Source: Hippasteria phrygiana | Lineage: Eukaryota; Echinodermata; Asteroidea; Valvatida; Goniasteridae | Length of the DNA stretch: 64,000 nt | Assembly: GCA_037893225.1 (NCBI GenBank) | Contig: JAZGUH010000731.1 | Span: forward strand, 186,001 to 250,000 | Reading direction: 5' to 3' | Program-made: the position numbers and the translations under genes | Notes under the pieces: generated by a model | Told to the model about the DNA's origin: nothing | The model's database searches: none | Seen by the model: only the letters and a program-made list of their open reading frames with translations | Shown: piece after piece, positions 42,601-51,469 of the stretch | Layout of the letters: each line of letters begins with the position of its first letter | Numbering within the stretch: the first letter of the stretch is position 1

Positions 42601-43065
42601 TGCAATCCTCGCTGTCGTGGCTGTTATTGTTTGCATTAATTTAAAATCGAAATTCTGCAATTTTTTTTCGCATATACTACGGTATTGCTACGAGGGACAT
42701 AGAAATAGTGCTGTCCAGCATGAATTGCATGGTCCCTGTAAATAATTCCTACTTGATAGTATCCAGATGTAAAATAGAATCCGCCAAATCCCCTTTTTTC
42801 TTCAGGATTGATCATGACTGTGTTCGTGGTGTGCTGGTTACCCTTCTTTCTCCTCTACGTCATCAAACCCTTCTGCCCCACCTGCTACATCCCCGTTACC
42901 CTAGATCGGTCAGCTCTCTGGCTGGGTTACGTCAACAGTCTTCTTAATCCCATCATCTACATCTGCTGCAAGCCGCTCTTCCGGCAGACCTTCAAGAAGA
43001 TACTCCTCCTCGACTTTTGCAGGTATTTTGTTTCAAGGCCAATTCTCACCGAAACACAAGGCTAA
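35568..43065 (+). CDS. Aminergic GPCR (5-HT1/octopamine-like), two coding exons
   Basis: Exon 1 (35568-36654) and exon 2 (42806-43065, TAA-type end after ETQG) join in phase to about 448 residues with seven membrane spans. Visible landmarks: acidic N terminus with an N-D-S glycosylation site (residue 35), TM2 LAIADL with the sodium-site Asp (111), TM3 start Cys139 and Asp146 in IFVDVSCC (the amine-binding D3.32), TM5 CSALGSFYIP, TM6 CWLPFF, TM7 NSLLNPIIY. These match 5-HT1-type and related monoamine receptors, which signal through G proteins at the plasma membrane. The DRY box at the TM3 end is Asn-Arg-Phe (163-165) instead. The third loop is long and basic. The 6.2 kb intron is in the standard place before TM6. 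Start at 35568 or 35571; a longer frame opens at 35487. A specific ligand cannot be assigned. Confidence 0.88.
36690..39230. other. GPCR intron, first part
   Basis: No coding signal. Short inverted repeats occur: 36948-37062 (AGAGTACCGAAG / CTTCGGTACTCT), 37391-37466 (CAAACTCCATGTGA / TCACATGGAGTTTT), and 38578-38610 (a perfect hairpin, see separate entry). C-rich run at 37575-37600. Confidence 0.4.
38578..38610. repeat. Perfect 16-bp-arm hairpin
   Basis: CACGATGTCCATTGCA and its exact complement are separated by a single C. Possibly the closed-up remnant of a MITE or a chance palindrome. Confidence 0.85.
39431..39956 (+). pseudogene. Penelope-like retroelement remnant (reverse-transcriptase end/GIY-YIG region)
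   Basis: The frame at 39431-39718 contains RIIYRKPTHTDRY, the signature that leads into the C-terminal region of Penelope-like elements; the next stretch continues in another frame (39558-39956) with NIEHWYLRRIREAIEIYKV, again typical of that region. A frameshift near 39640 and missing upstream reverse-transcriptase motifs show a decayed copy. A shorter related segment (ASSTLTRLTDPL-like) recurs at 40056-40110. Confidence 0.65.
40286..41071 (+). pseudogene. Transposon-encoded protein remnant with an in-frame stop
   Basis: Two frames in the same phase are separated by one TGA (40664-40666): 40286-40663 with LPALHALTGCDTTSK, a motif I know from many repeat-encoded proteins of invertebrates, and 40667-41071 ending with a Cys-rich CTCGKCARKNGCPCLVAG tail, possibly zinc-binding. 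The function of this protein type is not known to me. It sits in the GPCR intron and has no start of its own. Confidence 0.6.
41072..42105. other. GPCR intron, middle part, nothing recognised
   Basis: AT-rich, without coding signal. It may include the 3' non-coding part of the transposon above. Confidence 0.4.
42110..42300 (+). mobile_element. Foldback MITE with AAGTCCTTTC/GACTTG arms, copy 2
   Basis: Contains repeats of CAAGTCCTTTC on the left, GATGAACAATGACAAAGGAATG in the middle and TTGTGATGGACTTG on the right; the middle matches 20080-20260. Confidence 0.55.
42806..43065 (+). CDS. GPCR coding exon 2 (TM6, TM7, C terminus)
   Basis: Acceptor CTTTTTTCTTCAG. Starts GLIMTVFVVCWLPFF and ends FVSRPILTETQG; Cys residues after TM7 (ICCK) are typical palmitoylation positions. 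Confidence 0.88.
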
Positions 43066-43318
43066 GAGCCACTTAAGGTAACCAAGGAGGAATGGGGTAA
43101 CGGATTATTCAAACAAGCAGAAGGTGGGAATATATATCAATCTTGAAGGAGAATAGAGTTTAGAGGGAAACATGCACCAGCAAGGAATTCCGTAGAGAAA
43201 CCTAATGAAAAGAAAAGCTATTATACGTTCTATATCTAGGCACAGACCGTATCGAATATGACATCATGACAGCCTTGTGGGACACTAGGCGTACAGTTAA
43301 ACGTGCCGATATCGCCGT

Positions 43319-43756
43319 ACTGTCCCACAATATGGCGGTCTATCGTTGTTGCGATGGCGACAGTGGAGCAGGTGGGTTGACAAATCACTTCCAGTTAGGC
43401 CCACTGTGTGCATGCATCAACCGAGGTTTTTACATCATGTCACCACACCTCACTTGGACATTGAACGTGGTCCATACACAATCATGCATAGGTATGCACA
43501 TATCGGGGCGAATTCCACTGGGTGGGTTGGGTGGTGGGAATCCCAATTAGCCTTTTGGGGATATGGCGGACACAATAGCTATAGGAGGGCGCCACTTGAA
43601 TTGGGTAAACCTTAATTTTGTGCCATACAAAAGGTTTACCCCAATTCAAAAAGGCTAATTGGGTACGGCGAAGTGGGAATGCAAAATAGACCGTATCGGA
43701 TACCCACTGTTGCCATAGCAACAACAGGCCGCCATAGGCCCATATTGTGGGACAGA
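43319..43756. mobile_element. Inverted-repeat element with TGTCCCACAATATGG ends
   Basis: ACTGTCCCACAATATGGCGG at the left and its counterpart ...CATATTGTGGGACAG at the right, with a shared GTTGTTGC-ATGGC-ACAGTGG block. An inner pair (AATTGGGTAAACCTT / AAGGTTTACCCCAATT) lies at about 43600-43650. Located in the 3' flank of the GPCR. Confidence 0.55.
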
Positions 43757-43854
43757 CATAATATACAAGCTCATTATGCACGCGTTTGCGTAGCGCGTCA
43801 TAAAGCAAGCAAGAAGCTCGAGCTCTCCGTTATGTTCACACTACACAGGGACAT

Positions 43855-45035
43855 GGGTTATTCCATAAATTAGGGTGCCAACTTGTGACATTTTGACCAA
43901 AAATTGAAACAATTTCAGTATAACTTAAAGTTATTGACATTTCTCATTAATTGTAGCCAAAATCAGACATTATGTACTCCAGAAATGCCAAAATATCATG
44001 TCAAAACCCATTCATAGTTTCACGTGTAAAGGGGACACCAAATTAGTTTTCTGCTATTTTTGTGATAATTCATGCTCAATGTGGTGTGTTTATTTTAAAA
44101 TGTATTTTTTGTCTTACCCAGGATAAAACATCAAGGTTTATTGTGAAAATAACTTGATAAGACTAAAAATAACAATTCGGTGCATGATTGCGTATTGGGG
44201 ACACCATTTGGTGTCCCGTTTGCACGTGAAACCTAGTAAATGACCCAACATTTAAAATTTCCAAGCATGCAATCTTTGTTATGATTTCACAATTATCAAG
44301 TGGGACATGTAAATGATGGTGATAGATTTGGATTTGCCAGTGAACCCAATTATCTTTCTATTTCTCAGAAACATTACACAAATTTTACGTGTAAAAGGGA
44401 CACCAAAAAAGTGGGTCTTGTTTACACGTGAAACATTTAGGCTAACACACTGTCAATCTCTGTCAACTAGTTATTAAATCATTTAAATATGGTGCCATTC
44501 TTAAGCAGTATTAACATGCTTTAACATAACGAAGGGCAATTTTTCATACACATATGTGCACATGGTAGTATTTGAGAACCAAACAATGCATTTCAACAGC
44601 AGTGTTTAAAATGTCGCAGCTTTGGTGTCCCCTTTACACGTGAAACCGTGAATTATTTAGGACACCATACTGTCAGGAAATTAGTCAGATGTTTCATCCT
44701 TTGCTACCAGATATTTAGGTACAAGTACTATAATTTGAGCAACTAAAATTATTTGTATATATATTTCACTACAAGGGAGACAAATATCACAATGTAAAGA
44801 GGGACACCAAAAGTCATTGGCAGGGGCGGATCTAGGTTTTAACTAAGGGGGGGGGGGGGGGGGGGGGGGTTACCTGAGATGATTGGCCTACACACCCCAG
44901 CGTGCCGAATTTTCGACACCCGACACTGGTTATTTTTAATTTTTTTCTCAGCCCAAGGGGGGGGTTTAAACCCCCAAACCCCCCCCCCCCCCGTAGATCC
45001 GCCACTGATTGGTCCCCACATTTATGGAATCACCC
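43855..45035. mobile_element. Inverted-repeat element carrying CACGTG/GGGACACC motifs
   Basis: The left end GGGTTATTCCATAAATTAGG and right end CCACATTTATGGAATCACCC are inverted repeats. The interior contains many copies of GTTTCACGTGTAAA next to GGGGACACCAAA in both orientations (44017, 44197-44233, 44385, 44421, 44621 and 44801). It was later interrupted by a small transposon at 44821-45007. Confidence 0.5.
44821..45007. mobile_element. 187-bp MITE nested at ATTGG
   Basis: The ends CAGGGGCGGATCTAGG and CGTAGATCCGCCACTG are inverted repeats; ATTGG flanks both sides (44816-44820, 45008-45012). It contains poly-G and poly-C runs and CACCCGACACTGGTTATTTT. The same sequence in reverse, with a truncated end, is at 63673-63800. 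Confidence 0.75.
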
Positions 45036-45549
45036 ACATACATTTTCCTGGAATGTTTCGAATTCGATCTGTATTAGACTTGAAGACAATTAAGTCGTTA
45101 GACAGTCGTATTTTGTCCGCAGGCGCCCTCATAATTACCAGCGTGGCACATTGAGCACACGCATGTTGGCAACTGAAGCGATGCGCTATATACCCCGGAC
45201 GAATATAATAACACCGTCTAATACCGGACTCTATTTTAAGTCTCTCTCAACACGCGAACGGTATTTCGCGCACTCGGACAGCACTGGGCATCGAGAAAGG
45301 CAAAACATCGTTAATTTACATCATCCTCGACACAAAAGTTACATCTTCACATAGATAGGACTGTCTTAATCACGGTTTGCTTTAATTGTTTGTCAGTTCT
45401 TCAAAGGAAACGTGAGGAGATCACGGTGAGAAAAAACACCTTCGGGAGGATGAAAATGTGACTTTCTTCACGATATAATCAAGACCATTGGCTTCTTCCA
45501 TGGTTTCTTGAAGCATTAAACGCACGTGTATTATCGGCACGGTCCCCAT
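45036..45549. other. Intergenic, nothing recognised
   Basis: No coding signal or clear repeat seen. Confidence 0.4.
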
Positions 45550-46051
45550 AGTATGGAATTCCATTGCTGCCATTTACGCGTCGCATGTGTTGCAGTGTTG
45601 CTTGGGTCCGCAGCCGTTTGCGCCGTCAACGGTGCATAGTCGCGTCGTGTCGTCGCATAGTCGCGTCGTACCATCGCATAGTCGCGTCGTGCCGTCGCAT
45701 AGTCGCGTCGTGCCGTCGCGTCGTGCCGTCGCACAGTCGCATTAGGGTTTACGGCGTAAACGGCTAAGGACCCGAAATCAACAATGCGACAATGCGACTA
45801 CTCGACGGCACGACGCGACTACTCGACGGCACGACGCGACTATGCGACGGCACGACGCGACTATGCGACGGCACGACGCGACTACGGCCCTATACCAACA
45901 GAACAAAACTATGCGAAGGCACGACGCGATCACGACGCGACTACTCAACGGCACAACGCGACTATGCGCCGTTGACGGCGCAAACGGCTGCGGACCCAAG
46001 CAACAATGCCACACATGCGACGCGTAAATGGCAGCAATGGAATTCCATACT
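45550..46051. mobile_element. ~500-bp foldback element with 21-bp tandem repeats in the arms
   Basis: Outer ~100 bases on each side are near-identical in inverted orientation, starting AGTATGGAATTCCATTGC and including TTGCTTGGGTCCGCAGCCG. Inward, both arms consist of units like CGACGGCACGACGCGACTATG (about 15-21 bases), facing each other around a short centre near 45735-45780. No target-site duplication was clear. Arg-rich frames across the repeat are not treated as genes. Confidence 0.8.
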
Positions 46052-47200
46052 GGTGCCTCCAAGGGGAGGATTTCCTAGGTCCTATATATGGTCACTCCAG
46101 GGAGTCTGCAAAATTGTGTTTATATGTTGAAATGTTCATGTTCATATAAGCCAAAGCATATGACCTCATCAAACGTACAGCAGTGCCATCTCTATAACAT
46201 TGTTATTAATTGTTTAATTTATTTGTTTTTTTTGTTTTAGTAAAGGTCCATACCGCGTCTGAAATTCGTTTATAACCAACAACTTCGAAAGTGGTGGGTT
46301 AGCAACTCGAAAGTTGGTGGGTTATTTTGGAAAAAAATATTTTTGTACTGTCATTATCCTCATTATCCTCTTTTATCAAAATAGCGCCCTAAAAAACCCA
46401 CAAAAAAACCGAGTAGATTATGAATTCATGATCATGATCACGATCGAGATCATGCTCGTTTCGTTGTAAGACAATTACAATGTCATGTAAAAACATGTTT
46501 GAATGGATACTCATTGCATGCACGGTTTCTTGAATACTTTCCGTTCTTTTTATCCACTGTGCAAATCTATTCTTTAAAGGGACAGAGTAAAAATGCCTTG
46601 AGGATGAAAATGTGGCTTTCTGATTAAATTAACGCTGATGGTTTCTTGAGGCATTGGCGCCTGTCCATTATCAGCAGGTCCCCGTCCCCCCTATACGCCT
46701 TGGGGCTGTTCCGGGTTCTGTTCCAAGATTCATTTTTTTGTTCAACTTCCGGCCGGATGTCCATTATTTGGATGCGCTAAGAAATCCTCTCTGCATGTGC
46801 ACAAGACGGATCCCAGAGGTACCAACGAGGGAGGTTTAGAATTACCGATGGAAGATATGCCGATTGAGAAACAGGCCTTCATTTCTTACATTATTCAAGG
46901 CACAGCCGTCGTATGAATGTTGTCGTGGAACGGACTTTAATGCACGGTAAGTTTGTCAATATTGTCACTTAAAATACTCAGTAACCCCGGTGGCATTTGC
47001 AATCAAACACGGTGGATTGGTACGGGGAATCGGACAGGCGTAGCTCCGTCGAGTTAATCTCTGCTGTCGTCACCCGGCTTTCGGGAGTTTATTGACGGAA
47101 GCGAAGACGGAAGCCAACGGTCTACGAAGAGTGAGGTATAAACAATCGAAGTCTCGGCCCAGCGGAAGTTAGGGCCTGCTGCGCAAATCTTGATTGCAAG
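46052..47200. other. Intergenic, nothing recognised
   Basis: AT-rich with CTCGAAAGTTGGTGGGTTA-type short repeats at 46283-46325 and a GATC/ATGATCATGATC cluster at about 46425-46455. No gene supported. Confidence 0.4.
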
Positions 47201-47201
47201 G

Positions 47202-47716
47202 GGTGCGTACGATTAGCTTACACCATAAACATAGGGTTACAACGCGGGGAAGCCACGAAATGAGACAACCCCCCTCGAACGCTGCGGTGTATTCACCTTG
47301 GCCGCTATGCTGGGAAAATTAAGGTCAAAGGTCGTTTGGGGGTGGGAACTAAAACAAAAGGGTAAAATGTTGACACAGGCTCTACCGGCAAAATCTTGAC
47401 CATGACGACATAATTATAAAATTCACAATTTACACACAGTCTAGTTTCCAACTGTTGTTAATGTCAGGAAAATACACTCTTTGCTTTCCAATTTATTTCA
47501 CAATGTGTACATTTACTCACGTCGACTTCTACTTCGCCGCCATGTTTACGTTTTTAGCTAGGCGGTAACGTCATTACACCCGGTCAGCCACCAGAGACCC
47601 ACTCGCTAGCTGGGGTAGTGGTGGTTGACACGGGGGAAGACACGAGTATCACGTGATGACTAATCGAACGGTCTCGTGTAAGTTTCACTTACACGTGTAA
47701 GCTAATCGAACGCACC
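47202..47716 (+). mobile_element. 515-bp TIR element, copy 1
   Basis: The ends GGTGCGTACGATTAGCTTAC and GTAAGCTAATCGAACGCACC are inverted repeats. Internal blocks: CGCGGGGAAGC, TTTGGGGGTGGGAACT, AATGTCAGGAAAATACACTC, GGCGGTAACGTCATTACACC. No coding capacity. No matching duplication was found at the edges. Confidence 0.75.
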
Positions 47717-47897
47717 ATTATGACGTAATCAAAGCGTGGGCAATAGGTTCTCGTAAATTTTCATTCCCCGCTCCTTTGTACAGATGTAAGAACACAGTGT
47801 GGCTAATTTTGTAAGCAAGACTCATTTGGAACCAAATTGGGCTACTTTTGTAATCGATTTTTAAGCATTTTGTGTTGTTTTTTTTACATTCTTCCAG

Positions 47898-48117
47898 CAA
47901 CTGCAGGTTGGTGAGTCGCTACACCTGTCACATCGAGTGTTGCCCACCGGTCCGCCACAGGCTACATCACGTAGCACGCAGGCGGAACCATGTCATAGAC
48001 GGTGACACCTCGTTCTCATGCCGTGCGGAGTACGGACACTTCAGCGTCAACGTCCCTCCCGAAATCCTACACATAGAAGACGGGTATAACGGATTGTTTG
48101 TGAAATGTACACTTTAA
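47898..48117 (+). CDS. Possible exon of an unidentified Cys-rich protein
   Basis: After a pyrimidine-rich TTACATTCTTCCAG a frame of about 70 codons includes YTCHIECCPP, GDTSFSCRAEYGHFSV and PPEILHIEDG, with four to five Cys. The composition looks coding-like, but no family is recognised and no firm donor is seen (GACGG|GTATAA is a candidate). A second exon-like frame at about 48594-48710 (MVYADDNIRCHENNLVGGGS) and another after ATCAACAG at about 48746 do not join in an obvious way. Confidence 0.25.
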
Positions 48118-48127
48118 ATTTAAAAAT

Positions 48128-48350
48128 ACATGGGGGAGGTGAGTTGGAACCCGCCTGGGTCTAAAGGTCTGAAAATTGGGATAATTTATTTGGTATCTAT
48201 TGAAGATTTGTCCTCCGAGTCTTATTAGATCTGGACCCAGAAAACCGTATAAAGAGTGGTAGGGCTGGCAACCTGAAATGTGGCCAAGCCCACCACCTCT
48301 GTTGTAGCCTTTACATACAGTGGCTTTTAGCCTTGTATTGGGTGATTTCC
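48128..48350 (+). repeat. Dispersed repeat, uninterrupted copy (related to 32870-33560)
   Basis: Shares GAGGTGAGTTGG, AAATTGGGATAATTT, GGCAACCTGAAATGTGGCC and TTTTAGCCTTGTATTG in order with 32870-33560 and gives the empty site for the 33044-33490 insertion. Confidence 0.7.
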
Positions 48351-48529
48351 ATAAAACGAACTGCACCACAGGGCCCTGTATTTGTCCCCAAATCATTTGT
48401 ATTTGTCCCCAAAGTGCATATTTTAAGGGAATTCAAATTACTAAGACGTCAATCATACCTCCTGTTGCAGATATTAAAGGTGAGAGCGGCCTGAAAAATA
48501 ACTTTCGGTGCCTCAGATGCATTAGGTAT

Positions 48530-48572
48530 CACATGAGGTGCATCATGAGGTGCATCATGAGGTGTATGCCTC
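48530..48572 (+). repeat. ATGAGGTGCATC short tandem repeat
   Basis: Three imperfect copies of a 12-14 base unit. Confidence 0.7.
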
Positions 48573-49324
48573 TCCACACTTAACTTGTCCTAAGGCCGTG
48601 CGAGCAAATGGTCTATGCCGACGACAACATTCGCTGTCACGAAAACAACTTGGTGGGAGGGGGGTCAAGCTTCACGAACTTCCTACCCCGCAGAGAAGGC
48701 AACCGGTTATAGTTCTTTTTAATAATTTCTCCCCATTATCAACAGATTATGCTGTGGGAGGCCAGGTACGGCCCAGGGAAGTTCCAATCTGCGAAGCTGG
48801 ACGTCCTCAGCGCGAGAAGGCCCGGGCTATAGTGGGTCCAGCAGCGGCCCACCCTCAGTCGACTGGAGCCCCCTCGATCGCGCCGTCGTCAAGCGAGTCC
48901 CCAACGCCTGCGTGACTGACATTCGTGAAGTAGGCCTACTGGTGGATAGTGGGATGGAGCTGGTTCAAACCACAGGTGAGCGACCGTGTAATCGGTGCTC
49001 ACACCTGGAACAGAGAGGGGTGTTGACGGGGAAAGCAGAGCGCGACACCGGCCCAGACCGCGCACCGATCTCATCCTTAAATCAAATTTTTCCCCGCGGT
49101 TGCGCGTGCTCAACCGGCGATTGACGTGGTCCGAGCCGGGATGGAACTGGAGGCGGGAAAATCTGTCATCGAACCCACCACCAGGTGATGCAGGCCTGGA
49201 TGCGGTTCTAGAGTCGTTGGACTGTGACCGCGAAATATCCCTGCCGCCATCAGAGAGGTTCGTGGCCGCTGGTTCCAATGCAGAATTCCTTTCTAGGGAA
49301 GATGAAGTCACACATGGAGAACTG

Positions 49325-49370
49325 GCGATTGTAGGTTCGAATCCAGACGTGACAAGCAAGCCTACGTATG
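49325..49370 (+). repeat. tRNA-like B-box fragment (SINE)
   Basis: GTAGGTTCGAATCCAGACG carries the B-box consensus GGTTCGAATCC, but no A box or cloverleaf. Frames on both strands between 48889 and 49521 are open but compositionally odd (repeated SGFEP/GSNP-like words from copies of such boxes) and I do not treat them as genes. Confidence 0.45.
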
Positions 49371-49967
49371 GGCAACAGCTAGGCCCAGAGAATGAAACCA
49401 CGCTGTGACTCTCTGTACAAGACCATGCCCAAATCGGGTATTTTGTAGTTACTGCTTCGTTTTTGCAATTCTCCCGCAGGTGGATAGCCGTATTGTAGCC
49501 GCACTGCAGCCACACCATCAAAAAGAACGTGCGTTTGACTGGGTTTTTTTTTACTGCGGGGTCTGTTTTGTGTCCTGTTGCGTTTTCGGCTGGGCCTGCG
49601 AGTGATCATGACCTGGGCCTAAAACGAAACGGACACAAAACGGCCTGTAAAACGCACATAAAAACAAGCCAGTTTAACTCATGCTGACATCAGAAATCAA
49701 GGTGAATGTCACCAGTATTTGAGATGAAGAAGTACACCTTTTGCACACAAATTGCTCAACCCTATAGTAATTTATAATTACCCAGAGAAATCATGACGTA
49801 AACAGCGTGTACGTGCCATTGTGATAAATTTGATATATGTACATGTATACGCCCAACAATCGACCGTAACCGTAACCGCAACCAATCCTTGTATTCGTTC
49901 TGGCGTGACAACTTGCCACACCGACAGTCGAATCGCTGGCTCTTTGTGGTGTCCAAATGACCGCAAT

Positions 49968-50456
49968 GGGTGCGCAGTCGATTAGCTTACACGTGTAAGT
50001 GAATCTTACACGAGACCGTTCGATTAGTCAACACGTATTGAGACTCGTGTCTGCCCGCGGTGTCAACTACCACTGCCCCAGCCAGCAAGCGGGTCTCTGG
50101 TGGCTGCCCGGGTGTAATGACGTCACCGCCTAGCTGAAAACGTAAACATGGCTGGGAACTCGAATTTAACGAGAGTACCGGTAAATGTACAAATTGTGAC
50201 ACAAATTGGAAAGCAAAGAGTGTATTTTCCTGACATTGACAACAGTTGGGGACTATAGACTCTGTGTAAATTGTGAATTTTTAAATTATTATGCCGTCAT
50301 GGTAAATTTTTTTCCGGTAGAGCAGAGGACAGTGAGCCTGTGTTAACATTTTACTTTTCTTATTAAAGTTCCCGCTCCCAAACGACCTTTAACCTTAATT
50401 TTCTCAGCACGCCGCGTAGCTTCCCCGCGGTGTAACCCCCGTGTTTGCGGTGTAAG
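49968..50456 (-). mobile_element. TIR element, copy 2 (inverted relative to copy 1)
   Basis: GGGTGCGCAGTCGATTAGC at its left matches copy 1's terminus; the rest is the reverse complement of 47217-47700 (shared: TGTAATGACGTCACCGCCTA, GAGTGTATTTTCCTGACATT, TTCCCGCTCCCAAACGACC). The outer end lacks the final CGATTAG..CACC part and is truncated. Confidence 0.75.
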
Positions 50457-50459
50457 CAG

Positions 50460-51190
50460 AAGATGGCAGAAGATGGACATGTGACTGGATAGTCACATGG
50501 TTCCATGTGAGATGTGTCCCAGTTGCGGTGCTGGAAATGCGCCGAGGTGCGCAGCCAAATCTCACTTACATTTCAAAAAGGGCAAAAACACAAACAAAAG
50601 AAACAAATTACTAAAATTATTTTTAAGGGAAAAAAGACATAAAGGAAAACTAAAATCAAGTGCCTGCATGGATCTGTGAAAACTCACAACAGTGCGCCAT
50701 CTGTCGGTTGAATAATGATTGGTCATGTGACTGCCCAATTTTAATTATGCATGACGCAGGAGGGGTGCGTTTTGGCAGTCATAACCGAAAACTAATTCTG
50801 TTGGAGATTTGGGTATTTCATTATGATGCGTAATTTTCGCCTATTTCAAATTCCCCAAGAAATTTCACCGACAAGAAGCAACCATTGCATATGCAGAGTT
50901 TCTTCGACAAACGCGACACGAAATAAAGATTTCCTACACACAGTTAGATGACAGTTTGTGGTTAATTGTTGTTTATATATACAAGAGATACTTTTAAGTG
51001 ATGATTTTTTAATAGGAAAAATGCTAGCGATACAGGAAATTGTTTCAAATAACGTGTCTATACCCGTACCCCCGGCATAGTGAGTTACGGTGGAGCCATT
51101 CATACCCGTATGTGTACGCGTGGATGATAGGACTGTTGAAAATATCGGGACCTCGCTTAAAGGTTGTGTATACGATTGGTAATCCTCCAA
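50460..51190. other. Intergenic, nothing firm
   Basis: A short frame at 50497-50679 starts MCPSCGAGNAPRC and could resemble a zinc-binding lead, but nothing supports it as a gene. The rest is AT-rich. Confidence 0.35.
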
Positions 51191-51196
51191 TATTTG

Positions 51197-51350
51197 TTTA
51201 CTGAATTATTACGAAATACCTTACTAGACTATAAGTTAATAGTAGTCTCAATCATCCTGTGAAATGATGGCACCAGGTGTACTGTCGTTGTCAAGAAAAG
51301 TGGAAATATATATCGTTTTCCAAGGATTGCCGGCCGGCAATCGTTGGAAA
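51197..51350 (+). repeat. Dispersed repeat, copy 2 of 3
   Basis: Matches 21537-21660 and 56655-56820: ATTACGAAATACCTTACTAG, CTGTGAAATGATGGCACC, TTTTCCAAGGATTG. Confidence 0.65.
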
Positions 51351-51370
51351 ACTGCCCTCTATAACAAATG

Positions 51371-51461
51371 TAGCCTTTAGTCAAGGCGCGCACCGGACAC
51401 GCCGGCATATCCGGGGTGCGTCACGCGTCCAGGTAGCCACGCGCGCCTTGACTAAATGCTA
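51371..51461. mobile_element. 91-bp hairpin MITE
   Basis: TAGCCTTTAGTCAAGGCGCG and CGCGCCTTGACTAAATGCTA are inverted ends of a GC-rich ~91-base element. Confidence 0.7.
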
Positions 51462-51469
51462 TCATCCGC

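Noticed and set aside
45531..46130. Overlapping Arg/Asp-rich frames on both strands
   Set aside because: They are translations of the 21-bp repeat units of the foldback element at 45550-46051.
48889..49521. 210-codon open frame on the minus strand
   Set aside because: It overlaps an open frame on the plus strand, includes tRNA-like B-box words and shows no known domain; most likely a chance frame in GC-rich repeat debris.
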